A stretch of 54,432 bases of DNA from Butyrivibrio sp. CAG:318 (GTDB lineage: Bacteria; Bacillota; Clostridia; Lachnospirales; Lachnospiraceae). The DNA lies in contig FR889242.1 in the NCBI GenBank assembly GCA_000431815.1, positions 35,306 to 89,737 on the forward strand, given 5' to 3'. Positions within the stretch are counted from its first letter, which is position 1. Each line of letters begins with the position of its first letter. Positions 34,156-43,449 of this stretch are shown here, one piece after another. Both the position numbers and the translations under genes were made by a program. Under the pieces are notes generated by a model. That model had not been told where the DNA came from, searched no databases, and saw nothing but the letters and a program-made list of their open reading frames with translations.

Positions 34156-34644
34156 TTACACCCTTTCGTATTTTACAAACTCATAGATGATATCAAAATA
34201 AGTTCTCTCGTCGCTGGTCTCTGTAATCTTCCAGCCCTCTTCCTTATCAAGATCCGGGAAATGTGCATCTGCCTGATATGCATAATCTACTTTCGTTATA
34301 TGTGCTGTGCTGCATAAAGGAAGCATCTGTCTGTAAATTGATTCGCCGCCTATAACATACACATCATCATCCGCATAATCCCTGACTGCTTCTACTGCTT
34401 CATCAATACTATGTACAACAACAGCTCCCGGGACGCTGTAATTCATATCAGATGTGATAACCACATTCAATCTGTTCTTAAGCGGTGATTTATTAGGGAA
34501 ACTTTCAAGAGTCTTTCTGCCCATGATAACCGCCTTGCCAGTTGTCGTCTCGCGGAACCATTTCTGGTCCTCCGGAATACGTACGAGAAGTTCATTCTTA
34601 TATCCGATTGCCCAATTTCTGTCTACTGCTGCTATTAAATTCAT
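34156..34644 (-). CDS. folA: dihydrofolate reductase
   Basis: A 162-residue enzyme reducing dihydrofolate to tetrahydrofolate with NADPH. Characteristic segments are MNLIAAVDRNWAIGYKNELLVRIPEDQKWF (start of the fold), VIMGRKTLESF, and VYVIGGESIYRQ. ATG 34644 is used because GGAAGG lies 9 bases upstream and the family begins MxLIAAVD; an upstream in-frame ATG at 34662 adds only six residues. It follows thyA by 20 bases. Thymidylate synthase makes dihydrofolate and this enzyme recycles it. Confidence 0.97.
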   Translation of the reverse strand: MNLIAAVDRNWAIGYKNELLVRIPEDQKWFRETTTGKAVIMGRKTLESFPNKSPLKNRLNVVITSDMNYSVPGAVVVHSIDEAVEAVRDYADDDVYVIGGESIYRQMLPLCSTAHITKVDYAYQADAHFPDLDKEEGWKITETSDERTYFDIIYEFVKYERV

Positions 34645-34664
34645 ATTACATATCCTTCCCAAAA

Positions 34665-35513
34665 TCAGATTGCCACAGGAATGTTAAGCACCTGCGGGCC
34701 TGTTATATAATTATCAAGTGAGACATCATTACGCGTAAACTGATAAAAATCATGTACATCCGGATTCAGATGGAATGTCGGAGCATCATACGTCTCTCTT
34801 TTTATAAGTTCTTCTATTATAGGTATATGCCTGTCATAGATATGTGCATCGGCAATTACATGCACCAGTTCTCCGACATGCATATCACACACCTGTGCTA
34901 TCATATGCACTAATACAGCATATTGGACCACATTCCAGTTACCGGCCGCAAGAATGTCCTGCGAACGCTGGTTGAGAATGGCATTAAGCGTAAGCTTGTC
35001 ATCACCTTTTTTCTGGGTTACATTAAAAGTCATACTGTATGCACACGGGTAAAGATTCATTTCATGCAGATCCTGATGTACATAGATATTCGTCATGATC
35101 CTGCGGCTGAACGGATTATTTTTTAAATCATATAATACACGGTCAACCTGATCCATCATGCCTTCCTTATACTGATGTTTAACGCCAAGCTGGTATCCGT
35201 ACGCCTTACCGATTGAACCGTCCTCATCAGCCCATGAATCCCAGATGTGGCTGTGAAGATCATGAATATTATTGGACTTCTGCTGCCATATCCATAATAT
35301 TTCGTCCGTCGCGCTCTTAAGTGCTGTCTTGCGTAAAGTGATTATAGGAAATTCCTTACTTAAATCATATCTGTTGACTACGCCGAATTTCTTGATCGTA
35401 TAAGCCGGAGTTCCGTCTTCCCAATGTGGTCTTACTTTCTCGCCTTCCGTGCTCACACCGTTCTCAAGAATGTCCTTGCACATATCAATAAAAACTTTAT
35501 CTGCGTAACTCAT
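34665..35513 (-). CDS. thyA: thymidylate synthase
   Basis: A 282-residue enzyme converting dUMP to dTMP using methylene-tetrahydrofolate. The catalytic Cys is in NLYPCAYSMTF, and the phosphate-binding Arg pair is in NPFSRRIMTN. The nucleotide-binding stretch QRSQDILAAGNWNVVQYA and HIYDRHI are conserved. AAGGAG precedes two adjacent ATGs; the second (35513) has better spacing. The C-terminus is VAI, near the family's conserved end. It sits between hflX (12 bases) and folA (20 bases) in one operon. Confidence 0.97.
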   Translation of the reverse strand: MSYADKVFIDMCKDILENGVSTEGEKVRPHWEDGTPAYTIKKFGVVNRYDLSKEFPIITLRKTALKSATDEILWIWQQKSNNIHDLHSHIWDSWADEDGSIGKAYGYQLGVKHQYKEGMMDQVDRVLYDLKNNPFSRRIMTNIYVHQDLHEMNLYPCAYSMTFNVTQKKGDDKLTLNAILNQRSQDILAAGNWNVVQYAVLVHMIAQVCDMHVGELVHVIADAHIYDRHIPIIEELIKRETYDAPTFHLNPDVHDFYQFTRNDVSLDNYITGPQVLNIPVAI

Positions 35514-35525
35514 CATTATCTCCTT

Positions 35526-36773
35526 CTACCGTATCTTATCTGCAATCTCTACCGGAGCATATGCCTTAACCGCAATGCCTTCCGCCGTATATTCCTCACT
35601 TAAGAGTTCTCCGTATTTTCTTATCAGCGATATCTTGCCGGCTTCACTGTAATCGAAAACTCTTTCAATATATACTTTATTCTCACGCAGGACTTCTTCA
35701 ATGACTGCTTTAAGCTTATCAAGCCCGTCACCGTGCTTTGCGGAAATCCTGACCGTATGTTCCGCTCTTAAATCCTTAGCGTGTATTCCTTCAATAATCC
35801 TGTCAGTCTTATTAAATGCCGTAATTACCGGTTTATCGGATGCTCCGAGTTTATCAAGCGTATCATATACTGTATACATCTGCGCATCCATATCAGGGTT
35901 GGAAGCATCGACCACATGAATAAGCATATCCGCATATACCGCTTCCTCAAGTGTACTCTTAAATGCATCCACAAGCTGATGCGGCAGCTTACTGATAAAT
36001 CCTACCGTATCCGTAAGAAGAACCTCCTGCCCGCTTTCAAGCGTAAGACTGCGTGTCGTCGGGTCAAGTGTGGCAAAAAGCTTATCCTCTTCCAGAACAT
36101 CCGCACCCGTAAGTGTATTAAGTAAAGTGGACTTGCCTGCATTAGTATAACCTACGATTGCGATTACCGGAACTCCGGCTCTCTTACGCTGATTTCTGGT
36201 AAGTTCACGGTGTGTTACCACATCTGCAAGCTCTCTCTTTAACTGGGCTATGCGCTGGTGGATAAGACGTCTGTCCATCTCAAGCTTCGTCTCTCCGGGA
36301 CCCCTGGTTCCTATTCCGCCTCCCAGTCTTGAAAGCGAACTTCTGAGTCCTACAAGTCTCGTCGCACGATATTTAAGCTGCGCCAGTTCAACCTGTATCT
36401 TACCCTCACCCGTATTCGCTCTTGCCGCAAAAATATCAAGTATTACAAGTGTCCTGTCCATAATCTTGACTTCAAGTGCCTCTTCCAGATTCGTCATCTG
36501 TGCCGGGCTCAGCTCATCATCACATATAATACCCGTTGCATCATACATATATATGGCATCACGGATCTCTTCTATCTTGCCCTTACCGACATATGTTCCC
36601 GGATGAATGGCTTCCCTGTTCTGTATTATCCGCGTCACAGTGACTGCTCCGGCTGTCGATGCAAGTTCTTCAAGTTCATCAAGCGAACGATCCGTATTAT
36701 CATCATCCGACTGCCTGACCGCCACCAGTATAACTCTTTCTTCCGTCTGCTTTGTCTCTACCAAATCATTCAC
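35526..36773 (-). CDS. hflX: GTPase HflX
   Basis: A 415-residue ribosome-associated GTPase that splits or rescues stalled ribosomes under stress. The N-terminal HflX domain (about 1-185) includes GTYVGKGKIEEI, RTLVILDIFAARA and GPGETKLEMDRR. The G domain has P-loop GYTNAGKST, switch motif DTVGFISKLPHQLV, NKTD, and a C-terminal extension. The start at 36773 follows the TPR lipoprotein stop by 15 bases. It is cotranscribed with thyA and folA, a combination that looks like simple operon packing. Confidence 0.96.
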   Translation of the reverse strand: MNDLVETKQTEERVILVAVRQSDDDNTDRSLDELEELASTAGAVTVTRIIQNREAIHPGTYVGKGKIEEIRDAIYMYDATGIICDDELSPAQMTNLEEALEVKIMDRTLVILDIFAARANTGEGKIQVELAQLKYRATRLVGLRSSLSRLGGGIGTRGPGETKLEMDRRLIHQRIAQLKRELADVVTHRELTRNQRKRAGVPVIAIVGYTNAGKSTLLNTLTGADVLEEDKLFATLDPTTRSLTLESGQEVLLTDTVGFISKLPHQLVDAFKSTLEEAVYADMLIHVVDASNPDMDAQMYTVYDTLDKLGASDKPVITAFNKTDRIIEGIHAKDLRAEHTVRISAKHGDGLDKLKAVIEEVLRENKVYIERVFDYSEAGKISLIRKYGELLSEEYTAEGIAVKAYAPVEIADKIR

Positions 36774-36788
36774 CTCAATAAGGTATCA

Positions 36789-37937
36789 CTACCTTGTCAT
36801 CAAAAAATCATATTCTTTACGTGCCGCTTTATCATTAGGATATGATTTAAGATATTCCTCAAAAGCATCTCTTGCCTTATCGTAATCATGCTTATATTCA
36901 TAACATACAGCCTGATTATACATAAGACCCTGCATCGCATCACTGTCGCCAAGTTCTATTCCCGTCTCAATATATACAAGTGCATTGGCGTATTTGCCAC
37001 GGTTGATCAGATATGCGCCATACTGGTTATATATGAATGCATCATTAGGATGCTTTCCGAGATATTCCTGATAAAGCTTATCGGCATCGGCATAATTCTC
37101 CATAGCCTCGTATGTCATGGCAAGATAATATGCCGCCTCGTTATTGCCATCCTTATACTCAGATTCAAGATATTCAACTGCCTTATCATAGTCACCGAGG
37201 TTATAATAAGTCTTGCCAAAAAGAAGATTATCCTTCTTATCCTTGTCAAGAAGACGTCTTAAATACGATTCCGCCCTCTCCGTATAACCACCATCCTTCA
37301 GGTTCGTATACATATTACAGTATGTTTCATAATTATCGCTTTCATAATCAAGGGATTTCTCATAATCAAGAACTGCATCATTCTCATCCTGAAGTTTGAT
37401 ATATGCACATCCTCTTAAAAAATACAATTCCGCTTTATCTGATTTGGAGGCACTTTCTATAAGCTTATCATATGTATCCACCGCGCCCTGATAATCGCCC
37501 TGTATATACTGGCATGAGGCATAATATTTGAGTGAATCCGTCCTGACCTGACCGGACTTATCCGAAAGTGACACCGCTTTATCAAAAGCTTCCATTGCGT
37601 CAGTATACTCACCGTTCCTGTAGTATACCACGCCCTTTCCCCTGTATGCATCGGCGCAATCCTGATCCAGCTCTATCGCACTGTCAAAAGAAGCCTGTGC
37701 ATCATCATATTTCAGAAGTTCAAGCTGTGTCATTCCAAGGCTTACCAGATATGCCGTATTATTCGAATCAGCCTCAACCGCCTGTTTAAAATATCCGGCT
37801 GCCTTATCATAATCAGCCTCATTAAAACATTCCATTCCATTCTTATAATTCTTGTTAGCCGCTGCGTTGCATCCTGTAAGCACAACCGCAGAAACTGCAC
37901 CTATAAGCGCAGCATTTATAATAAAACGCATTCTCAT
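36789..37937 (-). CDS. tetratricopeptide-repeat lipoprotein
   Basis: 382 residues. The signal peptide has lipobox VVLTGC with Cys23, so it is anchored on the outer face of the membrane. The mature chain is about ten TPR units from residue 29 to the end (repeated patterns such as ADYDKAAGYFKQAVEADSN and GKYANALVYIETGIELGD), a superhelical protein-binding scaffold. An alternative start is Met3. It is the first gene of the hflX-thyA-folA transcript, with a promoter at 38009-38037. Its partner is unknown. Confidence 0.92.
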   Translation of the reverse strand: MRMRFIINAALIGAVSAVVLTGCNAAANKNYKNGMECFNEADYDKAAGYFKQAVEADSNNTAYLVSLGMTQLELLKYDDAQASFDSAIELDQDCADAYRGKGVVYYRNGEYTDAMEAFDKAVSLSDKSGQVRTDSLKYYASCQYIQGDYQGAVDTYDKLIESASKSDKAELYFLRGCAYIKLQDENDAVLDYEKSLDYESDNYETYCNMYTNLKDGGYTERAESYLRRLLDKDKKDNLLFGKTYYNLGDYDKAVEYLESEYKDGNNEAAYYLAMTYEAMENYADADKLYQEYLGKHPNDAFIYNQYGAYLINRGKYANALVYIETGIELGDSDAMQGLMYNQAVCYEYKHDYDKARDAFEEYLKSYPNDKAARKEYDFLMTR

Positions 37938-38008
37938 CGTATGTTCTCCCGCATAATGTAGTAAAAATTATTATAAAGTGGAACCCGTCCACGTAACTTT
38001 CCTTATTG

Positions 38009-38037
38009 ATTGTATCATAGTGTTAAGGCTGCAACAA
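38009..38037 (-). promoter_or_regulatory. probable promoter of the TPR-hflX-thyA-folA operon
   Basis: Minus strand TTGTTG (38037-38032), 17-base spacer, TACAAT (38014-38009). It lies in the 109-base gap after the ECF S-component gene, just upstream of a small GTGGA/TCCAC hairpin. Confidence 0.55.
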
Positions 38038-38046
38038 GAGTTAAAT

Positions 38047-38667
38047 TTAAGTATTTTGGACTTCATCTTCTACTATATGATACTTATTTACAACCCTTGC
38101 CAATTTCTTCCCGACCGCCTGCGAAAGCACGGCAAGAAATATAACATTAGATACTGCATAAATAACCGTATACGGAACTGCCGATACGATTGCAGCACCG
38201 TAATAAGCCCATGACCATCCGCCAACAGCCCATATAACGGTATATATATCCATGAGAAATGAGAAAGCTATTCCGGCCGCAACAGCATATACCATAAGCG
38301 CAATCCTGCTTTTTTGAAGTTGTTTACCAGACAGGCCTGCCACCAGGCCGATAATTCCCCATACAAGCATCTGGAATGGTGTCCACGGTCCCTGTCCAAA
38401 GTAACAGTTCGATATAAGTGCCGAAAGCGCGCCGCAGATAAAGCCGGCATCCGCACCGAGATACATTCCGCAAAGAACGACCACCGCGGTAACGGGTTTA
38501 AATCCCGGAAGTGCTGCAAATACAAATCGTCCTGCGACACTCATTGCCGTCATCACTGCTATCAACGCTATTTTTCTGACATTCATCTTGCGATGTTCCA
38601 TTATTACAAAACCTGCAGCACACGCCGCGATCACAACGCATACTACAATCAAAGCCATTGTTTTCAT
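38047..38667 (-). CDS. ECF transporter substrate-binding (S) component, probably cobamide-related
   Basis: A 206-residue membrane protein with about six helices. After one N-terminal helix comes the basic MNVRKIALIAVMTAMSVAGRFVFAALP segment, typical of S components where the first helix contacts EcfT. GPWTPFQMLVWGIIGLVAG and SAVPYTVIYAVSN resemble vitamin S proteins. It is the last gene of an operon led by a cobalamin riboswitch, so the cargo is inferred to be cobalamin or a precursor; sequence alone does not prove that. The start is 1 base after the ATPase gene's stop. Confidence 0.85.
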   Translation of the reverse strand: MKTMALIVVCVVIAACAAGFVIMEHRKMNVRKIALIAVMTAMSVAGRFVFAALPGFKPVTAVVVLCGMYLGADAGFICGALSALISNCYFGQGPWTPFQMLVWGIIGLVAGLSGKQLQKSRIALMVYAVAAGIAFSFLMDIYTVIWAVGGWSWAYYGAAIVSAVPYTVIYAVSNVIFLAVLSQAVGKKLARVVNKYHIVEDEVQNT

Positions 38668-38668
38668 A

Positions 38669-40039
38669 CTATATTTTACCTGTCATCCTGAGTAATATCA
38701 TTTCCGTTGTAGTATAGAATATATTATCCGCACAGAATTCATGCGGTTTTTTATCACACACGATATTTCCATGTGACATCAGAAGCATCCTGTCCGATAT
38801 TCCGGCCGCAAATTCTATATCATGAGTTATAATAAGTATGGCATGCCCATTTTCTTTAAGTTTAACAAGGCGGTCTGATATTTTCTCTTTCTCATAATAA
38901 TCAAGTCCCTTGGTCGGTTCATCAAGTATCACCGCCTCCGGATCGGTCTTAAGTACCATATCAAGTGCGGCAAGCTGTTTCTCACCACCGCTTAAATCGT
39001 ATGGATGCACGCCGTTATAGTCATCTTCCGTAAAGTGAAGTGTCACATCCTGAAAAAGCATTCCTATGTTCCTGTTCTTCCCGTATACTTTCACCTTGCC
39101 TGAATATGGTTTCAGTAAACCGCATGCGATCAGCGCAAGCGTGGATTTGCCGCAGCCGTTCTCTCCTAGAAGAGACACAATGCTTCCGCCGGTAATTTCA
39201 AGATTCAAATCATCTATAATCAGGCCTTTATTCCTGTCGTATCCAAATGATACATTTTTCATTTTAAGAATCACATCTTCCGAAGGCAAATCTTTAGTAC
39301 GAATCTCCGGCATGCATATATCTGCGGTTTTCCCGTTCAGATGCCTTATCGCCTCCGCCTTCGTGAGTACCGGTTCATCCGATTTTACTGCGGAAGCGCA
39401 GCATGGCAGAAAACCAGCCATTTGCGGATTACGGCACATATCATGTGCCATCTGCCTCATCGGGCCGGATTGCACAAATCCATCATTAATGAATACAACT
39501 TTGTCGGCATTTGCAAATACCCTGTCCGTTCTGTGTTCTGCCATAATTACCGTAATTCCGTACTCACGGTTAATATTACAAAGAAGATCCGCAACACGGT
39601 CCGACATAATCGGGTCCAGCATGGAACACGCCTCATCAAGTATAAGAATCTTCGGGTTGGCAGCCATGGCACATGCGATGTTAAGTATCTGTTTTTCACC
39701 GCCCGAAAGCTTATCGACTTCTTTATCAAGCATGCCGCTGATTCCAAAATACGCTGCCGTCTCAGCTATGCGCGTTCTGACATAATCTCTTGATGCATTT
39801 CCGGCCGAAGCGGCGAACTCAAGTTCAGTATATACTTTATCACACACTATCTGGTTATCCGGATTCTGCATCACATACCCGGCATCCGTTCCGGCTTTCT
39901 CCTTAAGCAGCTTTAACAACGTGGTCTTACCGCTTCCGGTCCTGCCGCATATGAGAACAAATTCGCCCTGTGCTATATCTATGCTTCCGCCTTTTAATAT
40001 TTTTTTGTACCGGATGTCCTCAATGTATATATTTTCCAC
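38669..40039 (-). CDS. ECF transporter ATPase, EcfA-EcfA' fusion
   Basis: A 456-residue protein with two ATPase domains in one chain. The first has Walker A GRTGSGKTT, signature LSGGEKQILN, and Walker B ILILDEACSMLD. The second (from about 265) has GENGCGKST, LSGGEKQLAALD and VILDEPTKGLD. Both catalytic Glu residues are kept. Such fusions energise ECF modules in place of separate EcfA1 and EcfA2. The start is GTG at 40039 with a TAAGGAG site; the gene overlaps the EcfT gene by 46 bases, so they are coupled. Confidence 0.94.
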   Translation of the reverse strand: MENIYIEDIRYKKILKGGSIDIAQGEFVLICGRTGSGKTTLLKLLKEKAGTDAGYVMQNPDNQIVCDKVYTELEFAASAGNASRDYVRTRIAETAAYFGISGMLDKEVDKLSGGEKQILNIACAMAANPKILILDEACSMLDPIMSDRVADLLCNINREYGITVIMAEHRTDRVFANADKVVFINDGFVQSGPMRQMAHDMCRNPQMAGFLPCCASAVKSDEPVLTKAEAIRHLNGKTADICMPEIRTKDLPSEDVILKMKNVSFGYDRNKGLIIDDLNLEITGGSIVSLLGENGCGKSTLALIACGLLKPYSGKVKVYGKNRNIGMLFQDVTLHFTEDDYNGVHPYDLSGGEKQLAALDMVLKTDPEAVILDEPTKGLDYYEKEKISDRLVKLKENGHAILIITHDIEFAAGISDRMLLMSHGNIVCDKKPHEFCADNIFYTTTEMILLRMTGKI

Positions 40040-40809
40040 TTAACATTCTCCTTAATCATATATATTTCAGGTATACCAAGATAAATAAACTGTACACAGA
40101 TTCTGTATCCGTGCGGCAGCAGCCACATAATCTGTGATAAAATGATAATCACCATAAGTATCACATCACGCTGTTTAAATCCGGTTCCCATGCGCGTATA
40201 CATATGCCGGTCACATCCACGCATGATCATAACGTCTGCAGTGTCCATCGAATTTTCCAATGCCCATGTAAAAACCGCCGATGATATTTTTAACATTCCT
40301 GCGGTATTCTGCGTCTGCGCGGCCTTCCCGTTGATTTTAACGGCTTCTTCCACCTTCCGGAAACGCTTTATATACCTCGGAATAAGTCTGGTCACCATGG
40401 ACATAAGCAACGCTGTCTTTGGCATTTTTCTTAACATTATCATTATTTTCTCACCCGTAAGCGAGCGTGAAAAAGCACCGAACCACACAACCGCAGCTGC
40501 CATCATGAGTCCCGTTACAGCGCCGTACCTGACAGCCTCAAGTGTTATTGCACGGTTATTGATAAACAACAGTTCCGTATTTCCCTGATGTGATGTGAGT
40601 GCATTCATCAATGTCATCACTAAGATAAGTACTACAGAAAAACCAACACGTCCGGCAGGGAACTTCCGTTCATAAATCCCCACTCTTATCAGACCTGTGA
40701 GCAATGCTGCGGCTGATAACAGCGGATCCATGATTACCATAAACGGCACTATGGCTGCCATGTAATATATAAAAAGCAATCCCGGATTAAAATCATCGAA
40801 CCGCCTCAT
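39994..40809 (-). CDS. ECF transporter transmembrane (T) component
   Basis: A 271-residue scaffold membrane protein with about five helices and two cytoplasmic coupling helices. These carry the EcfT Ala/Arg-Gly type motifs (KINGKAAQ and MIMRGCDR) that engage the ATPases. ATG 40809 is chosen because GGAGGTGACT precedes it; it therefore starts 17 bases inside the end of the upstream DUF4430 gene. A longer frame to 40881 would be fully inside that gene and is rejected. Confidence 0.92.
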   Translation of the reverse strand: MRRFDDFNPGLLFIYYMAAIVPFMVIMDPLLSAAALLTGLIRVGIYERKFPAGRVGFSVVLILVMTLMNALTSHQGNTELLFINNRAITLEAVRYGAVTGLMMAAAVVWFGAFSRSLTGEKIMIMLRKMPKTALLMSMVTRLIPRYIKRFRKVEEAVKINGKAAQTQNTAGMLKISSAVFTWALENSMDTADVMIMRGCDRHMYTRMGTGFKQRDVILMVIIILSQIMWLLPHGYRICVQFIYLGIPEIYMIKENVKWKIYTLRTSGTKKY

Positions 40810-42568
40810 AGTCACCTCCGTCAGTGTATATCCACTCAACCACATCTCCTTCATGTATCTCATATGATGCGCACGACACATCGGGCATTATGCCGTTTAC
40901 ATAATATGTCCATCCGGACATGCTTCCATGATCAAATTCAGCCAGACCGTCTATACTCCGGACATATATCGTTCCGGCCGTTCTGCTGCCTGTGTAATCT
41001 ATATTTATTCTGTCTTCCGATACCGCCTTAAGCAGCTGGTCAAAAACCGTATCTCCGTCCGATATATATACCTGTGTGGTGCTAAGTATAACCTCATCAT
41101 AACCTTTTATTGTTATCTGTGATACATAATCGCCATTCTTTCCTGTTTTATAATGCTCGCTTACAGTCTCAAATTTGGAAAGAGATACCGCCAGTATAAG
41201 CAATGCACAGATTATGCCTGTTATCCCTGCACGTTTCAGATTTATTTTCTTAAAAGCCGCCATTATGATTATTATCAGTAATAATACTATTATAATTGCA
41301 GATATAATTATGGTCTTGATTGTCCTGCCGCTTATTTCTCCGTCATTTTCACCAGAATCCGGTATATATTCTGCGTCAGGGGTTTCTGTTTCCTTACGGT
41401 TATCCGTTGTGCTTCCTTCCGGCTGTGTTCCGCCTGATGTTGTCTCGTCATGGGCCGGTTCCGTAATGTTTTCATCAGTTGTCTCATTCTCCGTAACTTC
41501 ATGAACTCCGGTAATCTCCTGCGTGTGCTCTGTTGCAGCAATACTGCCGTCACAGGAATGATGAGGCTCAGTTTTTGCCGGCTGTTCCGGTGATGGTTTC
41601 ACGTCCGGCTGTGTTTCTTTCTGTACCGGTCTTGATTGAATATTTCCGTACCTGTATATAAAGGTACCGTGTTTCTCATAATTATCTGCACACACTAGTG
41701 CTCCGAGAGCCTGCGTCGTAGCAAGAGCATTGGGCTTACCATCCTTTGTGTGCGAGAATGCTCCTTTGGATGTCCGGTATCCCATAAGTGCATCAAGTAC
41801 GGTGTGACCGTTCTTAATAAATCTTGTATCTGTTCTGTAATCTATATTTAAAGCGCACAATGCCATAAGCACCTGCGCAGTGCTTTCACTGTTATTTACT
41901 CCGTAACTGGCATATCCCGCATCATCCTTCTGCAGAGAAGCAAGACGCCCGACACCTTTTTGTATATTATCTTCATATCCGTATGAGCGCACTGCCGAGA
42001 GTGCCTGAAGAGCCATGGCCGTCACATCCGCATCGGAATACGCTCCGCTTAAGTTCCAGCCGCCGTCAGCCATCTGCAGACTTACAAGGCTGTCCGCTAT
42101 CTCGGTTATCCTGTCGGGTGACACATAATCATTGCTGGCTGCTAACATAAGACCGTATATTGTACTCATTATGCCACCCGTTCCGGTCTTGTTGTTAATG
42201 GTATCTATAATAAAATTCCTGTCATATCCAAGACATGCTTTAACAAGTCCGATTCTCTCATAATCGGTTGCTTTAAGTTTTCCTGCCGATTCAAGATATT
42301 TGTCCAGTGCAGTATTATAAGCTTCGTAATCAACAGTAATTCCATACTGTTTCATGTATATTACAAACCAGTCCGCACCGTTTCCGGCATAAGGAATAAG
42401 ACCGGAGTTGTAATACGATTCATAATCGGAAGCTCCGGCCTGTTCAATCTCATATTTCCATATATCATCTGTAACACTGCGAAAGGCACCCGCAGCATTC
42501 AGCACAAATGCCGTAACCACAAGGGTTACGGCCGTGACTGCGCTTACAATTAAGTGCTTAATTTTCAT
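40793..42568 (-). CDS. membrane-tethered alpha/alpha-toroid plus DUF4430 protein, transcobalamin-like domain order
   Basis: 591 residues. A signal peptide or anchor (about 5-27) precedes an alpha/alpha-toroid (about 30-310) with prenyltransferase/squalene-cyclase-type repeats such as LQMADGGWN, TAMALQAL, LQKDDAGYASYG and GAFSH. A Thr/Glu/Pro-rich linker (about 315-410) leads to two close transmembrane helices (about 413-437 and 446-462) joined by a short basic loop. A C-terminal DUF4430 domain follows (about 470-591; DGDTVFDQLLKAV, GWTYYVNG). Both folded domains should lie outside. Human intrinsic factor and transcobalamin have the same toroid then beta-domain order, and this gene is under a cobalamin riboswitch, so cobalamin capture for the ECF transporter is inferred. 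Confidence 0.85.
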   Translation of the reverse strand: MKIKHLIVSAVTAVTLVVTAFVLNAAGAFRSVTDDIWKYEIEQAGASDYESYYNSGLIPYAGNGADWFVIYMKQYGITVDYEAYNTALDKYLESAGKLKATDYERIGLVKACLGYDRNFIIDTINNKTGTGGIMSTIYGLMLAASNDYVSPDRITEIADSLVSLQMADGGWNLSGAYSDADVTAMALQALSAVRSYGYEDNIQKGVGRLASLQKDDAGYASYGVNNSESTAQVLMALCALNIDYRTDTRFIKNGHTVLDALMGYRTSKGAFSHTKDGKPNALATTQALGALVCADNYEKHGTFIYRYGNIQSRPVQKETQPDVKPSPEQPAKTEPHHSCDGSIAATEHTQEITGVHEVTENETTDENITEPAHDETTSGGTQPEGSTTDNRKETETPDAEYIPDSGENDGEISGRTIKTIIISAIIIVLLLIIIIMAAFKKINLKRAGITGIICALLILAVSLSKFETVSEHYKTGKNGDYVSQITIKGYDEVILSTTQVYISDGDTVFDQLLKAVSEDRINIDYTGSRTAGTIYVRSIDGLAEFDHGSMSGWTYYVNGIMPDVSCASYEIHEGDVVEWIYTDGGDYEAVR

Positions 42569-43400
42569 TTACTTTTTTCTCTTTGACTGCAATTACAACG
42601 GTGCATGCAGCAAATGCCGCACACAGTGCATATATCATAACCATGGATGAATCTGCTGCTCCAACATCTCCTTTATCGTCAATGTTATCTGCTGCTTCAA
42701 CAGTTACCGTGTAATCCGGTTCAAGTGCAAGTACAAGCGGTGCTCCGTTCTCTGCTGTTTTCTCTACCGCAAGCTTATGTTTACCTGCAGTAAGTTCTTT
42801 TCTGGCAATAGTGATCACTCCGTCATCACCCGTAGTATACTCTGTGTAATTCTTATCGTCCGTATACCACCTGACTGTCATGCCTGCAACCGGATTGGTA
42901 ACAACTGATGCATTCCATTCGGCATCATATACGGTATCAGCACTTGTAAATTTGATTATGCCGTCCGCAATCTTTGAAACATCTGCCTCAGGTTTCTGGA
43001 AACCTGCACCGTAAGGATCTGCGAAATACAATACAACGCTGTCTCCGTCCTTAAGTGTTATGCCATCCATACCAACATTCGGTTCAGCTTTGTTAACCAT
43101 GAGCATCCAGCCTGACATGTCGCCATGTGATCCCTCATCGATTCCGTTGAGTGATGACAGATAATTTCCATACTGACTTTCCGTGATAGTCATTGTAATA
43201 TCATCGGATGCAGCATCAAGCTCCTTTAATACATCTGTAAGTGTGGTTGAAGTTGTTTCAAATGTATCATAATAGATATTGCCTGATACGCCTTCGATTC
43301 TGAACTTAACCTTGATTGAGGCATCATCGGCCGAAACAAATGCTGCCATCATTGATACGGTAAGCATCAATGTCACAATAAATGCTGTTATTTTCTTCAT
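42558..43400 (-). CDS. DUF4430 surface protein, putative corrinoid-capture protein
   Basis: 280 residues. A signal peptide (about 1-24, ending AAFVSADD) leads to a DUF4430 domain (about 27-122; TTTLTDVLKEL, GDMSGWMLMVNK and DGDSVVLYFADPYG match the transcobalamin C-terminal pattern). A second beta domain (about 140-235) precedes one C-terminal helix and the basic tail KEKKVNEN, giving a surface-anchored type I protein. ATG 43400 has a CAGGAGGACAC site; the longer frame crosses the riboswitch terminator. It is the first gene after the cobalamin riboswitch and overlaps the next by 11 bases. Confidence 0.88.
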   Translation of the reverse strand: MKKITAFIVTLMLTVSMMAAFVSADDASIKVKFRIEGVSGNIYYDTFETTSTTLTDVLKELDAASDDITMTITESQYGNYLSSLNGIDEGSHGDMSGWMLMVNKAEPNVGMDGITLKDGDSVVLYFADPYGAGFQKPEADVSKIADGIIKFTSADTVYDAEWNASVVTNPVAGMTVRWYTDDKNYTEYTTGDDGVITIARKELTAGKHKLAVEKTAENGAPLVLALEPDYTVTVEAADNIDDKGDVGAADSSMVMIYALCAAFAACTVVIAVKEKKVNEN

Positions 43401-43412
43401 TGTGTCCTCCTG

Positions 43413-43449
43413 TAAAAAAAATAATATAAAAGGCACCCTCAGGGTGCCT
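43413..43449 (-). terminator. cobalamin riboswitch expression-platform terminator
   Basis: AGGCACC and GGTGCCT (43431-43449) around a 5-base loop, followed on the minus strand by a long U-rich tail (43413-43430). It ends next to the ribosome site of the first gene. Confidence 0.88.

Noticed and set aside
33998..34186. 62-codon plus-strand frame
   Set aside because: The opposite strand carries a better gene with a strong ribosome site and operon spacing.
39066..39785. 239-codon plus-strand frame over the ECF ATPase
   Set aside because: Mirror of a strongly conserved coding region; no ribosome site or family motif.
40793..42568. Terpene cyclase or prenyltransferase
   Set aside because: The toroid repeats are there, but the protein is exported, membrane-tethered and fused to DUF4430 under a cobalamin riboswitch; no catalytic cyclase Asp motif was recognised.
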